DNA of 64,000 nucleotides from PFJX01 sp964393825 (GCA_964393825.1 CAYMUY010000007.1:48032-112031), one strand, 5' to 3'; shown: positions 51,782-61,265, counted from the first letter of the stretch. Made by a program: numbers and translations. Notes: generated from the sequence alone by a model not told the origin.

Positions 51782-53118
51782 TGACCACGCTACAGATCGT
51801 CCTGGCCATCGTCGGCATCGGCATGATCGCCGCCATCGTCATCTACAACGTGGTGCAGGAGCGGCGCTTCCGCAAGGAGGCGGATCGCCTGTTCTCGCAC
51901 AAACGCGACGACATCATGCTGGGCGAGGCGGTACGCACCGAACCCAGCCGTCGCCAGGGTGAAACCCGCATCCAGTTGACTGGCCAGGACGAGCACGCGC
52001 CAGAAGCGCGACAGGCCATCGAGGAGGCGGATGCCCCCCTGCGGATGGGGCAGCGGGAGCCGGACTTCACCTTCCAGGAGCCCTTCGAGGCCCAGCCTGC
52101 GCCACGCGAAGAGGCTGTGCCGATGGCGCCTGAAACGCCGCCTCATGTCGACACCGCTCCGGAGCCGACGGCTGTACCCTTCCGCGCGGCCGTGCCGGTC
52201 GTGGACGAAAGCGAGGACGATCTGGGGTATCTGGCTCCGCCCGCCGCCGCCTTCGTCAATTCCGGCGTGACCGCCGAGCCTGCCGTGACGGCAGCGCCCG
52301 TGGCGGAGAGCAGTGTCGATGCGCACACCGAATTCATCGCACGGCTCAAGTTCGCGTCCCCCTCCATGAACAGCTATGCCGGCCTGCTTGGCGGCCTGCG
52401 ACGCATCGGCAAGCCGGTGCGCGCTTTCGGCCTGCGCGCCGATGGCGTCTGGGAAGCGGTGACCGCGAACCCGCGTAATGCCTATGGCCAGATGGAGTTG
52501 GGACTGCAATTGGCGGATCGGGGCGGCGCTGTTGCCCAGGACCAGCTCGATGCCTTCTGCCGCGCGCTCTATACCTTTGCCGCCGATGCCGGCGGCGCGG
52601 TGAGCTGTCCGGACAAGGAAGAGGCGCTGGCGCGCGCACGCGACCTCGACCTGTTCTGCATGAACGTGGACGTGCTGATGGGCTTGAACGTGGTGGCCAG
52701 CGATTCCCATCCCTTCACCAGCGAAGCCATCCATACCCAGGCCACCGCCGCCGGACTCACCCTGGAGCGTGATGGCGTCTACCACGCCCACGATGCCGGG
52801 GGGCACAGCCTGTTCACCCTGGCCAACCAGGAAGAAACGCCGTTCCCCCTGGATGGCCGCGGGCTCACCACGCAGGGTGTGACGCTGCTGTTCGACGTGC
52901 CCCGGGTGGCGGATGGGGTAAATGTGTTCGATCGCATGACCGAGTTCGGCTTCAGCCTGGCGGACCGGCTGTCCGGCCGGCTGGTGGACGACAACGGCCG
53001 CGCCGTCAGCAATGAAAGTCTCAACCGCGACCGTACCCGCCTGCAGGGGTTCTACGATCGCATGGAGCAGCGCGGCATTCCCGCCGGCGGTGAACGCGCG
53101 CTCAGGCTGTTCGCCTGA
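51778..53118 (+). CDS. zipA: ZipA-like cell division protein
   Basis: A 446-residue protein with an N-terminal membrane helix (about residues 3-23), a positively charged stretch, a long Pro/Ala/Glu-rich linker (about 60-195) and a C-terminal globular domain (about 205-446) resembling the FtsZ-binding domain. The architecture and the position directly before ligA match ZipA, which links FtsZ to the membrane. Sequence identity to E. coli ZipA in this domain looks low, as is usual in betaproteobacteria. ATG overlaps the ftsB stop; a second ATG is the next codon. Confidence 0.82.
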   Translation: MMTTLQIVLAIVGIGMIAAIVIYNVVQERRFRKEADRLFSHKRDDIMLGEAVRTEPSRRQGETRIQLTGQDEHAPEARQAIEEADAPLRMGQREPDFTFQEPFEAQPAPREEAVPMAPETPPHVDTAPEPTAVPFRAAVPVVDESEDDLGYLAPPAAAFVNSGVTAEPAVTAAPVAESSVDAHTEFIARLKFASPSMNSYAGLLGGLRRIGKPVRAFGLRADGVWEAVTANPRNAYGQMELGLQLADRGGAVAQDQLDAFCRALYTFAADAGGAVSCPDKEEALARARDLDLFCMNVDVLMGLNVVASDSHPFTSEAIHTQATAAGLTLERDGVYHAHDAGGHSLFTLANQEETPFPLDGRGLTTQGVTLLFDVPRVADGVNVFDRMTEFGFSLADRLSGRLVDDNGRAVSNESLNRDRTRLQGFYDRMEQRGIPAGGERALRLFA

Positions 53119-53130
53119 GGCGGATGGGTG

Positions 53131-55176
53131 ATGGCTGAGGCGGAGGCGCGCGCCGGCGAGCTGCGCCGCTTGATCGAGGACGCCAATTACCGCTACTACG
53201 TCCTCGACGATCCCGCCATCCCCGACGCCGAGTATGATCGCCTGCTGCGCGAGTTGCAGGACCTGGAAGCCGCCCATCCGCAATTGTGCGTGGCCGATTC
53301 GCCGACGCAGCGGGTGGGGGCCGGGCCGCTCAAGGATTTCGCCCAGGTACAGCATGATGTGCCGATGCTGTCGCTCAACAACGCCTTTTCGGAGGCGGAA
53401 GTGGTGGCCTTTGACCGGCGCGTGCGCGAAGGCCTGCAGTGCAATGGCGAAGTCGATTACGCCGTCGAGCCCAAATTCGATGGCCTTGCCATCACGCTGC
53501 GCTACGAACAGGGCGTGTTCGTGCGCGGCGCCACGCGCGGCGACGGCTATACCGGCGAGGAGGTCAGCGCCAACCTGCGCACCATCCGCGCCATCCCCAT
53601 GCGCCTGGCCACCGCCACACCGCCGGCCGTGCTGGAAGTGCGCGGCGAGGTGCTGATGTTGCGACGCGACTTCGACAAGCTGAACCAGGACGCCCGCGAC
53701 CGGGGCGAGAAGACCTTCGCCAACCCGCGCAACGCCGCCGCCGGCAGTCTGCGCCAGCTCGACTCCCGCATCACCGCGAAGCGGCGCCTGCATTTCTTCG
53801 CCTATGGCATCGGCGCGGTCGCGGGCGTCGAGCTGCCCGCGACCCATGGCGCCGTCATGGACTGGCTGGAGGCACTGCGCCTGCCCGTCGCGAGCCAGCG
53901 CCGGGTGGTGTCCGGAGTGACCGGGCTGATGGCTTATTTCAATGAACTCGGTAGCCAGCGCGCCAGCCTGCCCTACGACATCGACGGCGCCGTCTACAAG
54001 GTCGACCGCCTGGCCGATCAGGCGCGTCTCGGTTTCGTCGCGCGGGCGCCGCGTTTCGCCCTCGCCCACAAATACCCGGCGCAGGAAGAACTCACCGTGG
54101 TCGAGGCCATCGACGTCCAGGTCGGCCGCACCGGTACGCTGACCCCGGTGGCGCGGCTGAAACCGGTGTTCGTTGGCGGTGTCACCGTCACCAACGCCAC
54201 CTTGCACAATGAGGATGAGGTACGGCGGAAAGATGTGCGCGTTGGCGATACCGTGATCGTGCGGCGTGCTGGTGACGTGATTCCGGAAGTGGTGGGCAGC
54301 CTGCAGGAACGGCGGCCGATGCGTGATCTCGCCAGTCCGCTGCATGAGCCCTTCGTCATGCCCTCGCACTGCCCCGTGTGTGGCGCCCCGGTGATCCGCC
54401 TGGAAGGCGAGGCCGCCGCCCGCTGCACCAATGGCCTGGCCTGTCCGGCGCAGCGCAAGCAGGCGCTGCTGCATTTTGCCTCGCGCCGCGCAATGGACAT
54501 CGAGGGTCTCGGCGACAAGCTGGTCGAGCAACTGGTGGATACCGGCCTGGTCGCAACTCCTGCGGACTTGTACGACCCGGACAAGGTCAACCGGAATAGC
54601 CTCGCCGCCCTGGAGCGCATGGCGGAAAAGTCGGCCGAGAATCTTGTGAGCGCTATCGACGGCAGCCGCCGCCGCCCGCTTGCACGCTTCATCCATGCAC
54701 TCGGCATCCGCCAGGTGGGCGAGCAGACCGCCAAGGATCTGGCACGCGACTTCGGCAACCTGGACGATCTCATGCGGGCGGACGTGGAACGGTTGCAGCG
54801 GGTTCCCGATGTCGGTCCGGTGGTAGCCGCGTCCATCGCCGCCTTCTTCCAGGAAGGCCACAACCTGGCGGTGATCGAGGGTCTTCGGCAAGCAGAAGCC
54901 TGGCTCGACGGCGAGGCGCATCCGGTCATGCCGGGTCGCTTCGCCGGCAAGACCTTCGTGCTCACCGGCACCCTGCCCAGCCTCACACGCGATGCCGCGA
55001 AGGCCATGATCGAGGCGGCCGGCGGCAAGGTGGCCGGCAGCGTCTCAAAGAAGACCGACTATGTCGTGGCGGGAACCGAGGCGGGCAGCAAGCTCGCCCG
55101 CGCCCAGGAACTGGGACTCACCATTCTGGATGAGGCCGGTCTGCTGGATTTATTACAGGAACAAGGAGAATCATGA
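53131..55176 (+). CDS. ligA: NAD-dependent DNA ligase LigA
   Basis: A 681-residue replication and repair ligase. Domain order: Ia (YRYYVLDDPAIPDAEYDRLL), adenylation domain with the KxDG motif in VEPKFDGLAI (Lys115), OB fold, a four-cysteine zinc finger (CPVCGAP to CTNGLACPAQ), helix-hairpin-helix repeats and a C-terminal BRCT domain (FAGKTFVLTGTLPSLTRD). ATG at 53131 is taken as the start; the GTG immediately before it is in frame and also possible. The stop overlaps the first galU start by 4 bp. Confidence 0.97.
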   Translation: MAEAEARAGELRRLIEDANYRYYVLDDPAIPDAEYDRLLRELQDLEAAHPQLCVADSPTQRVGAGPLKDFAQVQHDVPMLSLNNAFSEAEVVAFDRRVREGLQCNGEVDYAVEPKFDGLAITLRYEQGVFVRGATRGDGYTGEEVSANLRTIRAIPMRLATATPPAVLEVRGEVLMLRRDFDKLNQDARDRGEKTFANPRNAAAGSLRQLDSRITAKRRLHFFAYGIGAVAGVELPATHGAVMDWLEALRLPVASQRRVVSGVTGLMAYFNELGSQRASLPYDIDGAVYKVDRLADQARLGFVARAPRFALAHKYPAQEELTVVEAIDVQVGRTGTLTPVARLKPVFVGGVTVTNATLHNEDEVRRKDVRVGDTVIVRRAGDVIPEVVGSLQERRPMRDLASPLHEPFVMPSHCPVCGAPVIRLEGEAAARCTNGLACPAQRKQALLHFASRRAMDIEGLGDKLVEQLVDTGLVATPADLYDPDKVNRNSLAALERMAEKSAENLVSAIDGSRRRPLARFIHALGIRQVGEQTAKDLARDFGNLDDLMRADVERLQRVPDVGPVVAASIAAFFQEGHNLAVIEGLRQAEAWLDGEAHPVMPGRFAGKTFVLTGTLPSLTRDAAKAMIEAAGGKVAGSVSKKTDYVVAGTEAGSKLARAQELGLTILDEAGLLDLLQEQGES

Positions 55177-56054
55177 TGCAACGTGTCACCAAGGCGGTCT
55201 TCCCCGTGGCGGGGATGGGGACTCGCTTCCTGCCGGCGACCAAGGCGAATCCCAAGGAGATGCTGCCCATCGTCGACAAGCCTCTGATCCAGTACGCGGT
55301 GGAAGAGGCGGTGGCGGCGGGTATCACCGACCTGATCTTCATCAACGGCCGCAACAAGCGCTCCATTCCCGATCATTTCGACAAGGCCTACGAGCTGGAA
55401 GCGGAACTGGAAGCCAAGGGAAAGCAGCAACTGCTCGACATCGTCCGCGGCATCCTGCCGGACAACGTCAACTGCATCTATATCCGGCAGTCGCAGGCCC
55501 TGGGCCTCGGCCATGCCGTGCTGTGCGCGGAACCGGCGGTGAACAATGAACCCTTCGCGGTCTTGCTGGCCGACGACCTGATCGATGCCGAACCCGGCGT
55601 CACCCGCCAGATGGTCGATCAATACAGCTACTACAACTGTTCCCTGGTGGGCGTGCAGGAAGTGGCGCGCGAGGAGACCAACCAGTACGGCATCGTCGTC
55701 AGCCAGCCGATGAGCGAACGGCTGTCGCGCATCAGCGCCATGGTCGAGAAACCGCGTCCGGAGGAGGCGCCCTCGACCCTGGGCGTGGTCGGGCGTTATG
55801 TGTTCAACCCGCGCATCTTCAATCACCTGCGTCATCTCGGCCGCGGCAGCGGCGGCGAAATCCAGCTCACCGACGGCATCGTCAGCCTGCTCGGCGAGCA
55901 GCAAGTGCTTGCCTATCAGTATGAAGGCAAGCGCTACGACTGCGGCTCCAAGCTGGGCTACCTCCAGGCCACGGTCGAATACGCTCTCAAACACCCGGAA
56001 CTGGCCGATGATTTCGCGAGCTATCTGGATGGCCTGAAGCGGGGCGAGGCATAG
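55173..56054 (+). CDS. galU: UTP-glucose-1-phosphate uridylyltransferase, copy 1
   Basis: A 293-residue cytosolic enzyme making UDP-glucose for lipopolysaccharide, capsule and trehalose pathways. The nucleotide-binding signature GMGTRFLPATKANPKEMLP, the VDKPLIQYAVEEA segment, LLADDLID and the C-terminal YDCGSKLGYLQATVEYALKHP are all present. AAGGAG precedes ATGATG, and the gene overlaps ligA by 4 bp. A second galU follows after 112 bp; the two proteins are clearly similar along their whole length, so this is a tandem duplication. Confidence 0.95.
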   Translation: MMQRVTKAVFPVAGMGTRFLPATKANPKEMLPIVDKPLIQYAVEEAVAAGITDLIFINGRNKRSIPDHFDKAYELEAELEAKGKQQLLDIVRGILPDNVNCIYIRQSQALGLGHAVLCAEPAVNNEPFAVLLADDLIDAEPGVTRQMVDQYSYYNCSLVGVQEVAREETNQYGIVVSQPMSERLSRISAMVEKPRPEEAPSTLGVVGRYVFNPRIFNHLRHLGRGSGGEIQLTDGIVSLLGEQQVLAYQYEGKRYDCGSKLGYLQATVEYALKHPELADDFASYLDGLKRGEA

Positions 56055-56166
56055 CGTTACGCCGCCTCCCGGCGGCCATGCCGGCCCGGAAAATTTCAAT
56101 TGAAAGGTGACTGCGGTATCCTGTTTCGCGATTCATAGCCAACAGATACCAAAGAGGAGTTCGCAG

Positions 56167-57054
56167 ATGAAACGCGTCACCAAAGCTGTTTTTCCCGCCG
56201 CCGGCATGGGCACCCGATTCCTTCCCGCCACCAAGGCGAGCCCCAAGGAAATGCTGCCCATCGTTGACAAGCCGTTGATCCAGTACGCGGCGGAAGAGGC
56301 GGCGGAGGCGGGCATCACCGACCTGATCTTCATCATCGGTCGCACCAAGCGCGCCATCGCGGATCACTTCGACAAGGCCTATGAGCTTGAGGTCGAACTG
56401 GAGACGAGCGGCAAATTGCGGGCGCTGGAAAAATTGCGCGGCATGCTGCCGTCCAACGTCAATTACATCTTCATCCGCCAGGCCGAAGCGCTCGGTCTGG
56501 GGCATGCCGTGTTGTGCGCAAAGCCGGCGGTGAATGACGAGCCCTTCGCCGTGCTGCTGGCCGATGACCTGATCGACGGCGAACCGGGCGTGACCAAGCA
56601 GATGTGCGACCTCTACAACTACTATCAGTGTTCGCTGGTGGGGGTGCAGAACGTGAGGCCGGAAGACACCGGGTCCTACGGTATCGTTGCCACCGAGCCG
56701 CTGGCGGAACGCCTCTCGCGGGTCAGCCAGATCGTCGAGAAACCTGCCCCGGACGTCGCGCCATCGACCCTAGGCGTGGTCGGTCGTTATGTGCTCACCC
56801 CGCGTATTTTCGATCACCTCCAGACCATCGAGCGCGGCGCCGGCGGCGAACTGCAGTTGACCGACGCGATCGCCGCCCTGCTCAAGGAACAGCAAGTGCT
56901 GGCCTACGAGTTCGAGGGCAAGCGTTATGACTGCGGCAGCAAGCTGGGCTACCTGGAAGCGACGGTGGAATATGCGCTCAAGCACCCGGAGGTCAGCGGC
57001 GAGTTTCAGGCCTTTCTGCAGAAACGCTTCTGCGCACCCTGCCGTGACGTCTGA
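56167..57054 (+). CDS. UTP-glucose-1-phosphate uridylyltransferase, copy 2
   Basis: A 295-residue paralogue of the preceding GalU, with the same signatures (GMGTRFLPATKASPKEMLP, LLADDLID, YDCGSKLGYLEATVEY). Differences cluster in surface loops and at the C-terminus, which ends QKRFCAPCRDV with two extra cysteines. Catalytic residues look intact in both, so both may be active, possibly feeding different polysaccharide pathways. ATG at 56167 is preceded by AGAGGAG; the frame is open to 56107 without support. The 112-bp spacer separates it from copy 1. Confidence 0.93.
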   Translation: MKRVTKAVFPAAGMGTRFLPATKASPKEMLPIVDKPLIQYAAEEAAEAGITDLIFIIGRTKRAIADHFDKAYELEVELETSGKLRALEKLRGMLPSNVNYIFIRQAEALGLGHAVLCAKPAVNDEPFAVLLADDLIDGEPGVTKQMCDLYNYYQCSLVGVQNVRPEDTGSYGIVATEPLAERLSRVSQIVEKPAPDVAPSTLGVVGRYVLTPRIFDHLQTIERGAGGELQLTDAIAALLKEQQVLAYEFEGKRYDCGSKLGYLEATVEYALKHPEVSGEFQAFLQKRFCAPCRDV

Positions 57055-57091
57055 GCAGGCAGAGGCCGGGCCCGGGAGGGCTCGCCCGGTG

Positions 57092-57730
57092 TCAGGGCTG
57101 CTTGCCCGCCAGTAGCCGGGTGATTTCGCCATTGCACAGCGTGCTCAGGCGACGATAGGACTCCGGATTGTCGATGCGCTGGTGGCGAGGGAATGAACGC
57201 GCTTCATAGTGGTAGTTGTACTGCTGGAAAAAGCGCGTTCTGGCGCGGTTCAGGTCCAGTGTTCGCGTCCACTCCAGCGCGTCAGGGGAAAACACCACGC
57301 GGCTGATGGCCTGGATCTCCTTCGACATGGCGCGCAGGACTTCCAGGTCGAAATACTGGTGCAGCATCTCGTGGTCGAGGACCAGGCGGTAGGCGCAGGT
57401 GTTCTCCGGAAACTCGCTCGCGACATAAATGACCGGCGCGGTCACGATGCGCGTGGTCATGTTCAGACGGCGCGTTTCCAGCACGGTTTCCGGGGCTTCG
57501 ATGGCCAGTTCCGTCTTGATCTGGTTCTGGAACAGGCCGAGGCCGTGCTTGGCGGGGAAACCGCCTTTGCTCTGCGCCTGCGTGATTTCGCGCACTGATT
57601 TCGTATGGTCGATGCGCAGCGCCCCATGTTCGATCTCGACGCGGTTGCTGATGGCCCAGTCCGCGCAACTCGCCACGTGTGGCAGGAGCAAGGGCAGGGC
57701 GCAGAGAAGTCTTATCGGTATGCCGGGCAT
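57092..57730 (-). CDS. Periplasmic protein with HExxH motif (DUF922-like), function unknown
   Basis: A 212-residue protein with a signal peptide (about residues 1-22). The segment VLDHEMLHQYFDLEVL contains HEMLH (His120, Glu121, His124), a zincin-type HExxH followed by helix-like sequence. This resembles the predicted Zn-protease family DUF922, though similarity was judged by eye only. Two further cysteines (in ENTCAYRL and LCNGEI) could form a disulphide. The start at 57730 is the first ATG ahead of the signal peptide; the ribosome-binding site is weak. It is divergent from surE across a 206-bp gap. Confidence 0.68.
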   Translation of the reverse strand: MPGIPIRLLCALPLLLPHVASCADWAISNRVEIEHGALRIDHTKSVREITQAQSKGGFPAKHGLGLFQNQIKTELAIEAPETVLETRRLNMTTRIVTAPVIYVASEFPENTCAYRLVLDHEMLHQYFDLEVLRAMSKEIQAISRVVFSPDALEWTRTLDLNRARTRFFQQYNYHYEARSFPRHQRIDNPESYRRLSTLCNGEITRLLAGKQP

Positions 57731-57936
57731 GAGCGTGATCGCTGACAGGGTGCGACTTGTATCGGCCCGGCACGGGTGGACTTGAGGCCGGCAATCCGGA
57801 GCGATGTGGCGTGGATGCGCATCCCGCGCTACAACAGCCCGGTCAAACCACGTAGAATCGCCCGGCCGCGCCTGGCGACCGGCCCGGTGACTGCAATTGG
57901 CAACAACTCGCTACAACCCACCCGACAGACGCTTGA

Positions 57937-58683
57937 ATGCGGATTCTCCTCAGCAATGACGATGGCTATTTCGCCCCCGGCCTGGCGGTGCTTGCTGCCA
58001 CGCTCGGCCGCCATGGCCATGACATCACGGTGGTGGCCCCGGAGCGAGATCGCAGCGGTGCCAGCAATTCCCTGACCCTGGACCGGCCCCTGATGGTGCG
58101 CAAGACGCCCACCGGCTTCCATTACGTCAATGGCACCCCCACGGATTGCGTGCATCTGGCGGTAACCGGCCTGCTGCCGCAACTCCCGGATATGGTCATT
58201 TCCGGCATCAACCACGGCGCCAACATGGGCGACGACACGGTGTATTCCGGTACCGTCGCGGCGGCCACCGAGGGGTTCCTGCTGGGCATTCCCTCCATCG
58301 CGGTTTCGCTCGCCAATACCCAGGAAGAACATTTCCAGACGGCGGCGGACTTCATCGCCGGACTGGTGGCGCGCTTCGCCGATACACCGTTTCCCGAGCA
58401 TGTCCTGCTCAACGTCAACGTGCCCGATGTCCCGGCCGATCGTATCGCCGGTGTCGAGGTCACCCGCCTCGGTCGCCGCCACAAGGCGCAGGACACGGTG
58501 AAGACCATCAACCCGCGCAACCAGACGATGTACTGGGTGGGCGCCGCCGGCGCCGCGCAGGATGCCGGACCGGGTACCGATTTCGACGCCGTGGCAAGGG
58601 GCTGCATTTCCCTGACGCCGCTGCAACTCGACCTCACCCGCTATGCCCAGCTTGGACTGGTCGAGGATTGGTTGGCCAAATGA
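57937..58683 (+). CDS. surE: 5'/3'-nucleotidase SurE
   Basis: A 248-residue stationary-phase survival phosphatase. The N-terminal MRILLSNDDGYFAPGL holds the metal-binding Asp pair; VVAPERDRSGASN, VNGTPTDCVHLA and SGINHGANMGDDTVYSGTVAAA complete the active site. It dephosphorylates nucleoside monophosphates in the cytosol. It is first of the conserved surE-pcm-nlpD-rpoS cluster. A TAGAAT box at 57853-57858 may be the -10 of its promoter. Confidence 0.96.
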   Translation: MRILLSNDDGYFAPGLAVLAATLGRHGHDITVVAPERDRSGASNSLTLDRPLMVRKTPTGFHYVNGTPTDCVHLAVTGLLPQLPDMVISGINHGANMGDDTVYSGTVAAATEGFLLGIPSIAVSLANTQEEHFQTAADFIAGLVARFADTPFPEHVLLNVNVPDVPADRIAGVEVTRLGRRHKAQDTVKTINPRNQTMYWVGAAGAAQDAGPGTDFDAVARGCISLTPLQLDLTRYAQLGLVEDWLAK

Positions 58684-58786
58684 AACGCTCCCCACGCTTA
58701 CCGCGTTCGCTGTCTGGCGAAGCCCCTTCCCCGCGGTACCCCGTGGGGGCGGTGAGTACGCCTGGGGCTGCCCGGCGCGCACTGGC

Positions 58787-59440
58787 ATGAACGTCGGCAT
58801 CGGCATGGTCTCGCAGCGCACCCGTGCGCGCATGCTCGAACGGCTCAAGGAGCAGGGCATCAAGGACGCGATGGTGCTGGCCGCCATGAACGCCATGCCA
58901 CGGCATCCTTTCGTGGAAGAGGCGCTGCACTCGCGTGCCTATGAAGACACGCCGCTGCCCATCGGTCAGGGTCAGACCATCTCCAGCCCCTACACCGTCG
59001 CACGTTCCTGCGAACTGGCCTGCCAGGGGCGCATTCTCGAACGCGTGCTGGAAATCGGCGGCGGTTGCGGCTACCAGGCCGCCGTGCTGTCGAAACTGGC
59101 GAAGGAAGTGGTCAGCGTCGAACGCATTGCCAAGCTGGTCGGCCGCGCACGCCTCACCCTGCGTGGCCTGCGCATCAACAACGTGTTGATGAAGAACGCG
59201 GACGGCAGCCATGGCTTCAAGGAAGCGGCGCCTTTCGACGCCATCGTCGTCGCTGCCGCCATGCCTTACATCCCGGAGGAGCTGAAGCTCCAGCTCAAGC
59301 CAGGCGGTCGTCTGGTGGCGCCCGTCGGCGCCGGCGAGTCGCAGCATCTGGTGGTGGTGGACGCCAATCCGGAAGGCGGCTATAGCGAACGCATACTCGA
59401 AGCCGTCAAATTCGTGCCCTTGCTGGAGGGTGTCAGCTGA
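58787..59440 (+). CDS. pcm: Protein-L-isoaspartate O-methyltransferase
   Basis: A 217-residue repair methyltransferase that converts isoaspartyl residues back toward normal peptides. Motif I GGGCGYQAAVLSKL binds S-adenosylmethionine; QTISSPYTVA and FDAIVVAAAM follow as in the family. The ATG at 58787 begins the usual N-terminus (GMVSQRTRARMLERL); the longer open frame to 58643 overlaps surE. The coding end overlaps the likely nlpD start, indicating coupling. Confidence 0.95.
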   Translation: MNVGIGMVSQRTRARMLERLKEQGIKDAMVLAAMNAMPRHPFVEEALHSRAYEDTPLPIGQGQTISSPYTVARSCELACQGRILERVLEIGGGCGYQAAVLSKLAKEVVSVERIAKLVGRARLTLRGLRINNVLMKNADGSHGFKEAAPFDAIVVAAAMPYIPEELKLQLKPGGRLVAPVGAGESQHLVVVDANPEGGYSERILEAVKFVPLLEGVS

Positions 59441-60252
59441 TCCGGCTGGTAGCCTGCATGCTGGCGACGGCGCTGGCCGGCTGCGCGAGCACCCACCACC
59501 CGGCGCCGATACGCGAGCATGCCCCGGTCGCGCGGGAGAAACCGGTCCTCCCGCCGCCAGTCGCGCCGGGCCAATACCGGATACAACCCGGCGATACGCT
59601 GTACAAGATCGCGTTTGAGCAGGGCAGGGACGTGCTCGACCTGGCGGCCTGGAACCAGATCGCCGACCCCGATCGCATTCGGAGTGGTGATGTCCTGCGG
59701 GTTTCGCCTCCTCCGCCCAGCGTGGTCACCCGCGTGTTGCCGACACCAGCGACGGTGACGGCGAGGGCGTTGACCGCTCCCGCCCTGACGCCCACCCCGG
59801 TGCGTCAGGGCAGCCACGTCAGCACGCCCGAGCCGACCGTGCCAGCCGTGCCAGCCGTGGCCGTCCTGGCCGATGACGCGCCGCCGGATGCCTGGTCCTG
59901 GCCGCTGCGGGGCGCCATCCTGACGCGTTTCGGGGAGGGCCTGAGCAAGGGCATTGACATCGCGGGAACATCGGGAAAACGCGTGCAGGCCGCCGCGTCC
60001 GGGCGTGTCGTCTATGCCGGATCAGGGTTGCGGGGCTACGGAAAACTCATCATTATTCGGCACGGGAAAACCCTGCTCTCGGCGTATGCGCACAATGCAC
60101 GCATTCTCGTCGGGGAAGGGGATAACGTCGTCCGTGGGCAGGTTGTCGGGGAAGTTGGTGATACCGACGCGGAACGCGTTAAGCTCCACTTCGAGATCCG
60201 CGAGCAAGGCAAACCCGTGGACCCACTGGTTTATCTTCCCAATGCCGGTTAG
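59437..60252 (+). CDS. nlpD: NlpD-like lipoprotein, LysM plus degenerate LytM domain
   Basis: About 271 residues. The first ATG in frame (59458) would leave only eight residues before the lipobox LAGC, too few for a signal. A CTG at 59437 lies 7 bp after GGAGG and overlaps the pcm stop, giving a proper signal peptide (IRLVACMLATALAGC). One LysM domain (about 40-85), a Pro/Thr-rich linker and an M23/LytM domain (about 150-271) follow. The expected first metal His is Lys in SKGIDIAG, while the distal KLHFEIR keeps one His, so the domain is degenerate, as in NlpD activators of the amidase AmiC. It sits in the pcm-nlpD-rpoS order. Confidence 0.85.
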   Translation: MIRLVACMLATALAGCASTHHPAPIREHAPVAREKPVLPPPVAPGQYRIQPGDTLYKIAFEQGRDVLDLAAWNQIADPDRIRSGDVLRVSPPPPSVVTRVLPTPATVTARALTAPALTPTPVRQGSHVSTPEPTVPAVPAVAVLADDAPPDAWSWPLRGAILTRFGEGLSKGIDIAGTSGKRVQAAASGRVVYAGSGLRGYGKLIIIRHGKTLLSAYAHNARILVGEGDNVVRGQVVGEVGDTDAERVKLHFEIREQGKPVDPLVYLPNAG

Positions 60253-60296
60253 CCGCCTCCCGGTCACACGGGCGGCCACATCCGACAGGAGTAGAG

Positions 60297-61229
60297 ATGC
60301 ACGACGAGCGTGATTCCGAAGCGGAACCCGATATCCAGGAAAACGGGGAAGACTGCGTCGTGCCGCCCTTGCCGGCAGAGGCCCAGAACGAGTACGACGA
60401 TCTTCCCGATGTCACCCAACTCTATCTCAATGAAATCGGCCGCGAGGGGCTGCTGACCGCCGAGCAGGAACGCGACCTGTCGACGCGCGCCCGCGAGGGG
60501 GATTTTTCCGCGCGGCAGAAGATGATCGAGCACAACCTGCGTCTGGTGGTGAACATCGCCAAGCACTACCTCAATCGCGGCCTGACGCTGCTCGACCTGA
60601 TCGAGGAAGGCAATCTCGGCCTGATGCACGCCCTGGAGAAGTTCGAACCGGAGCGGGGCTTCCGTTTTTCCACCTACGCCACCTGGTGGATCCGGCAGAA
60701 CATCGAGCGCGCGATCATGAATCAGTCGCGCACCATTCGCCTGCCGGTACACGTCATCAAGGAACTCAACATCTACCTGCGCGCGCAAAGGCATCTGGAA
60801 ACGCATGGCATGCCGGAGGCCGGCCCCGAGGAGATCGCCGTACTGACTGGCAAGCCGGTCGAGGATGTGCGCAGGATGCTCGCCCTGAATGACCGTGTCG
60901 CCTCGCTCGACGCGCCGCTGGACATCGACCCGACGCTGTCCATTGGAGAATCGATCGCCGACGAGCATTCGGAAAAGCCGGAAGACATGCTGCAGATCGC
61001 CGAGATCGAGCACTATGTCCACGAATGGATGACCGAACTCAGCGAGAAGCAGCGCTGGGTGATCGAATGCCGCTTCGGCCTCAATAACCAGGATGTTTCC
61101 ACCCTGGAGCAACTGGCCGAGCAACTTGGCGTTACCCGCGAACGCGTGCGTCAGATCCAGGTCGAGGCCCTCCAGGCGCTACGCCGCATCCTGCGCCGCA
61201 GGGGCGTGTCCAAGGAGGGGTTGCTGTAA
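60297..61229 (+). CDS. rpoS: RNA polymerase sigma factor RpoS
   Basis: A 310-residue sigma-70-family factor of stationary phase and general stress. Region 1.2 (DDLPDVTQLYLNEIGREGLLT), region 2 (HNLRLVVNIAKHYLNRGL; GFRFSTYATWWIRQNIERAI), region 3 and region 4 (LSEKQRWVIECRFGL; LGVTRERVRQIQVEALQALRR) are all intact. ATG follows AGGAG. It is the last gene of surE-pcm-nlpD-rpoS; in E. coli the main rpoS promoter is within nlpD, which probably applies here too. Confidence 0.97.
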   Translation: MHDERDSEAEPDIQENGEDCVVPPLPAEAQNEYDDLPDVTQLYLNEIGREGLLTAEQERDLSTRAREGDFSARQKMIEHNLRLVVNIAKHYLNRGLTLLDLIEEGNLGLMHALEKFEPERGFRFSTYATWWIRQNIERAIMNQSRTIRLPVHVIKELNIYLRAQRHLETHGMPEAGPEEIAVLTGKPVEDVRRMLALNDRVASLDAPLDIDPTLSIGESIADEHSEKPEDMLQIAEIEHYVHEWMTELSEKQRWVIECRFGLNNQDVSTLEQLAEQLGVTRERVRQIQVEALQALRRILRRRGVSKEGLL

Positions 61230-61265
61230 CGTTCCCGACTTGACGGTGCTTGTCCGGGGTCGCGC

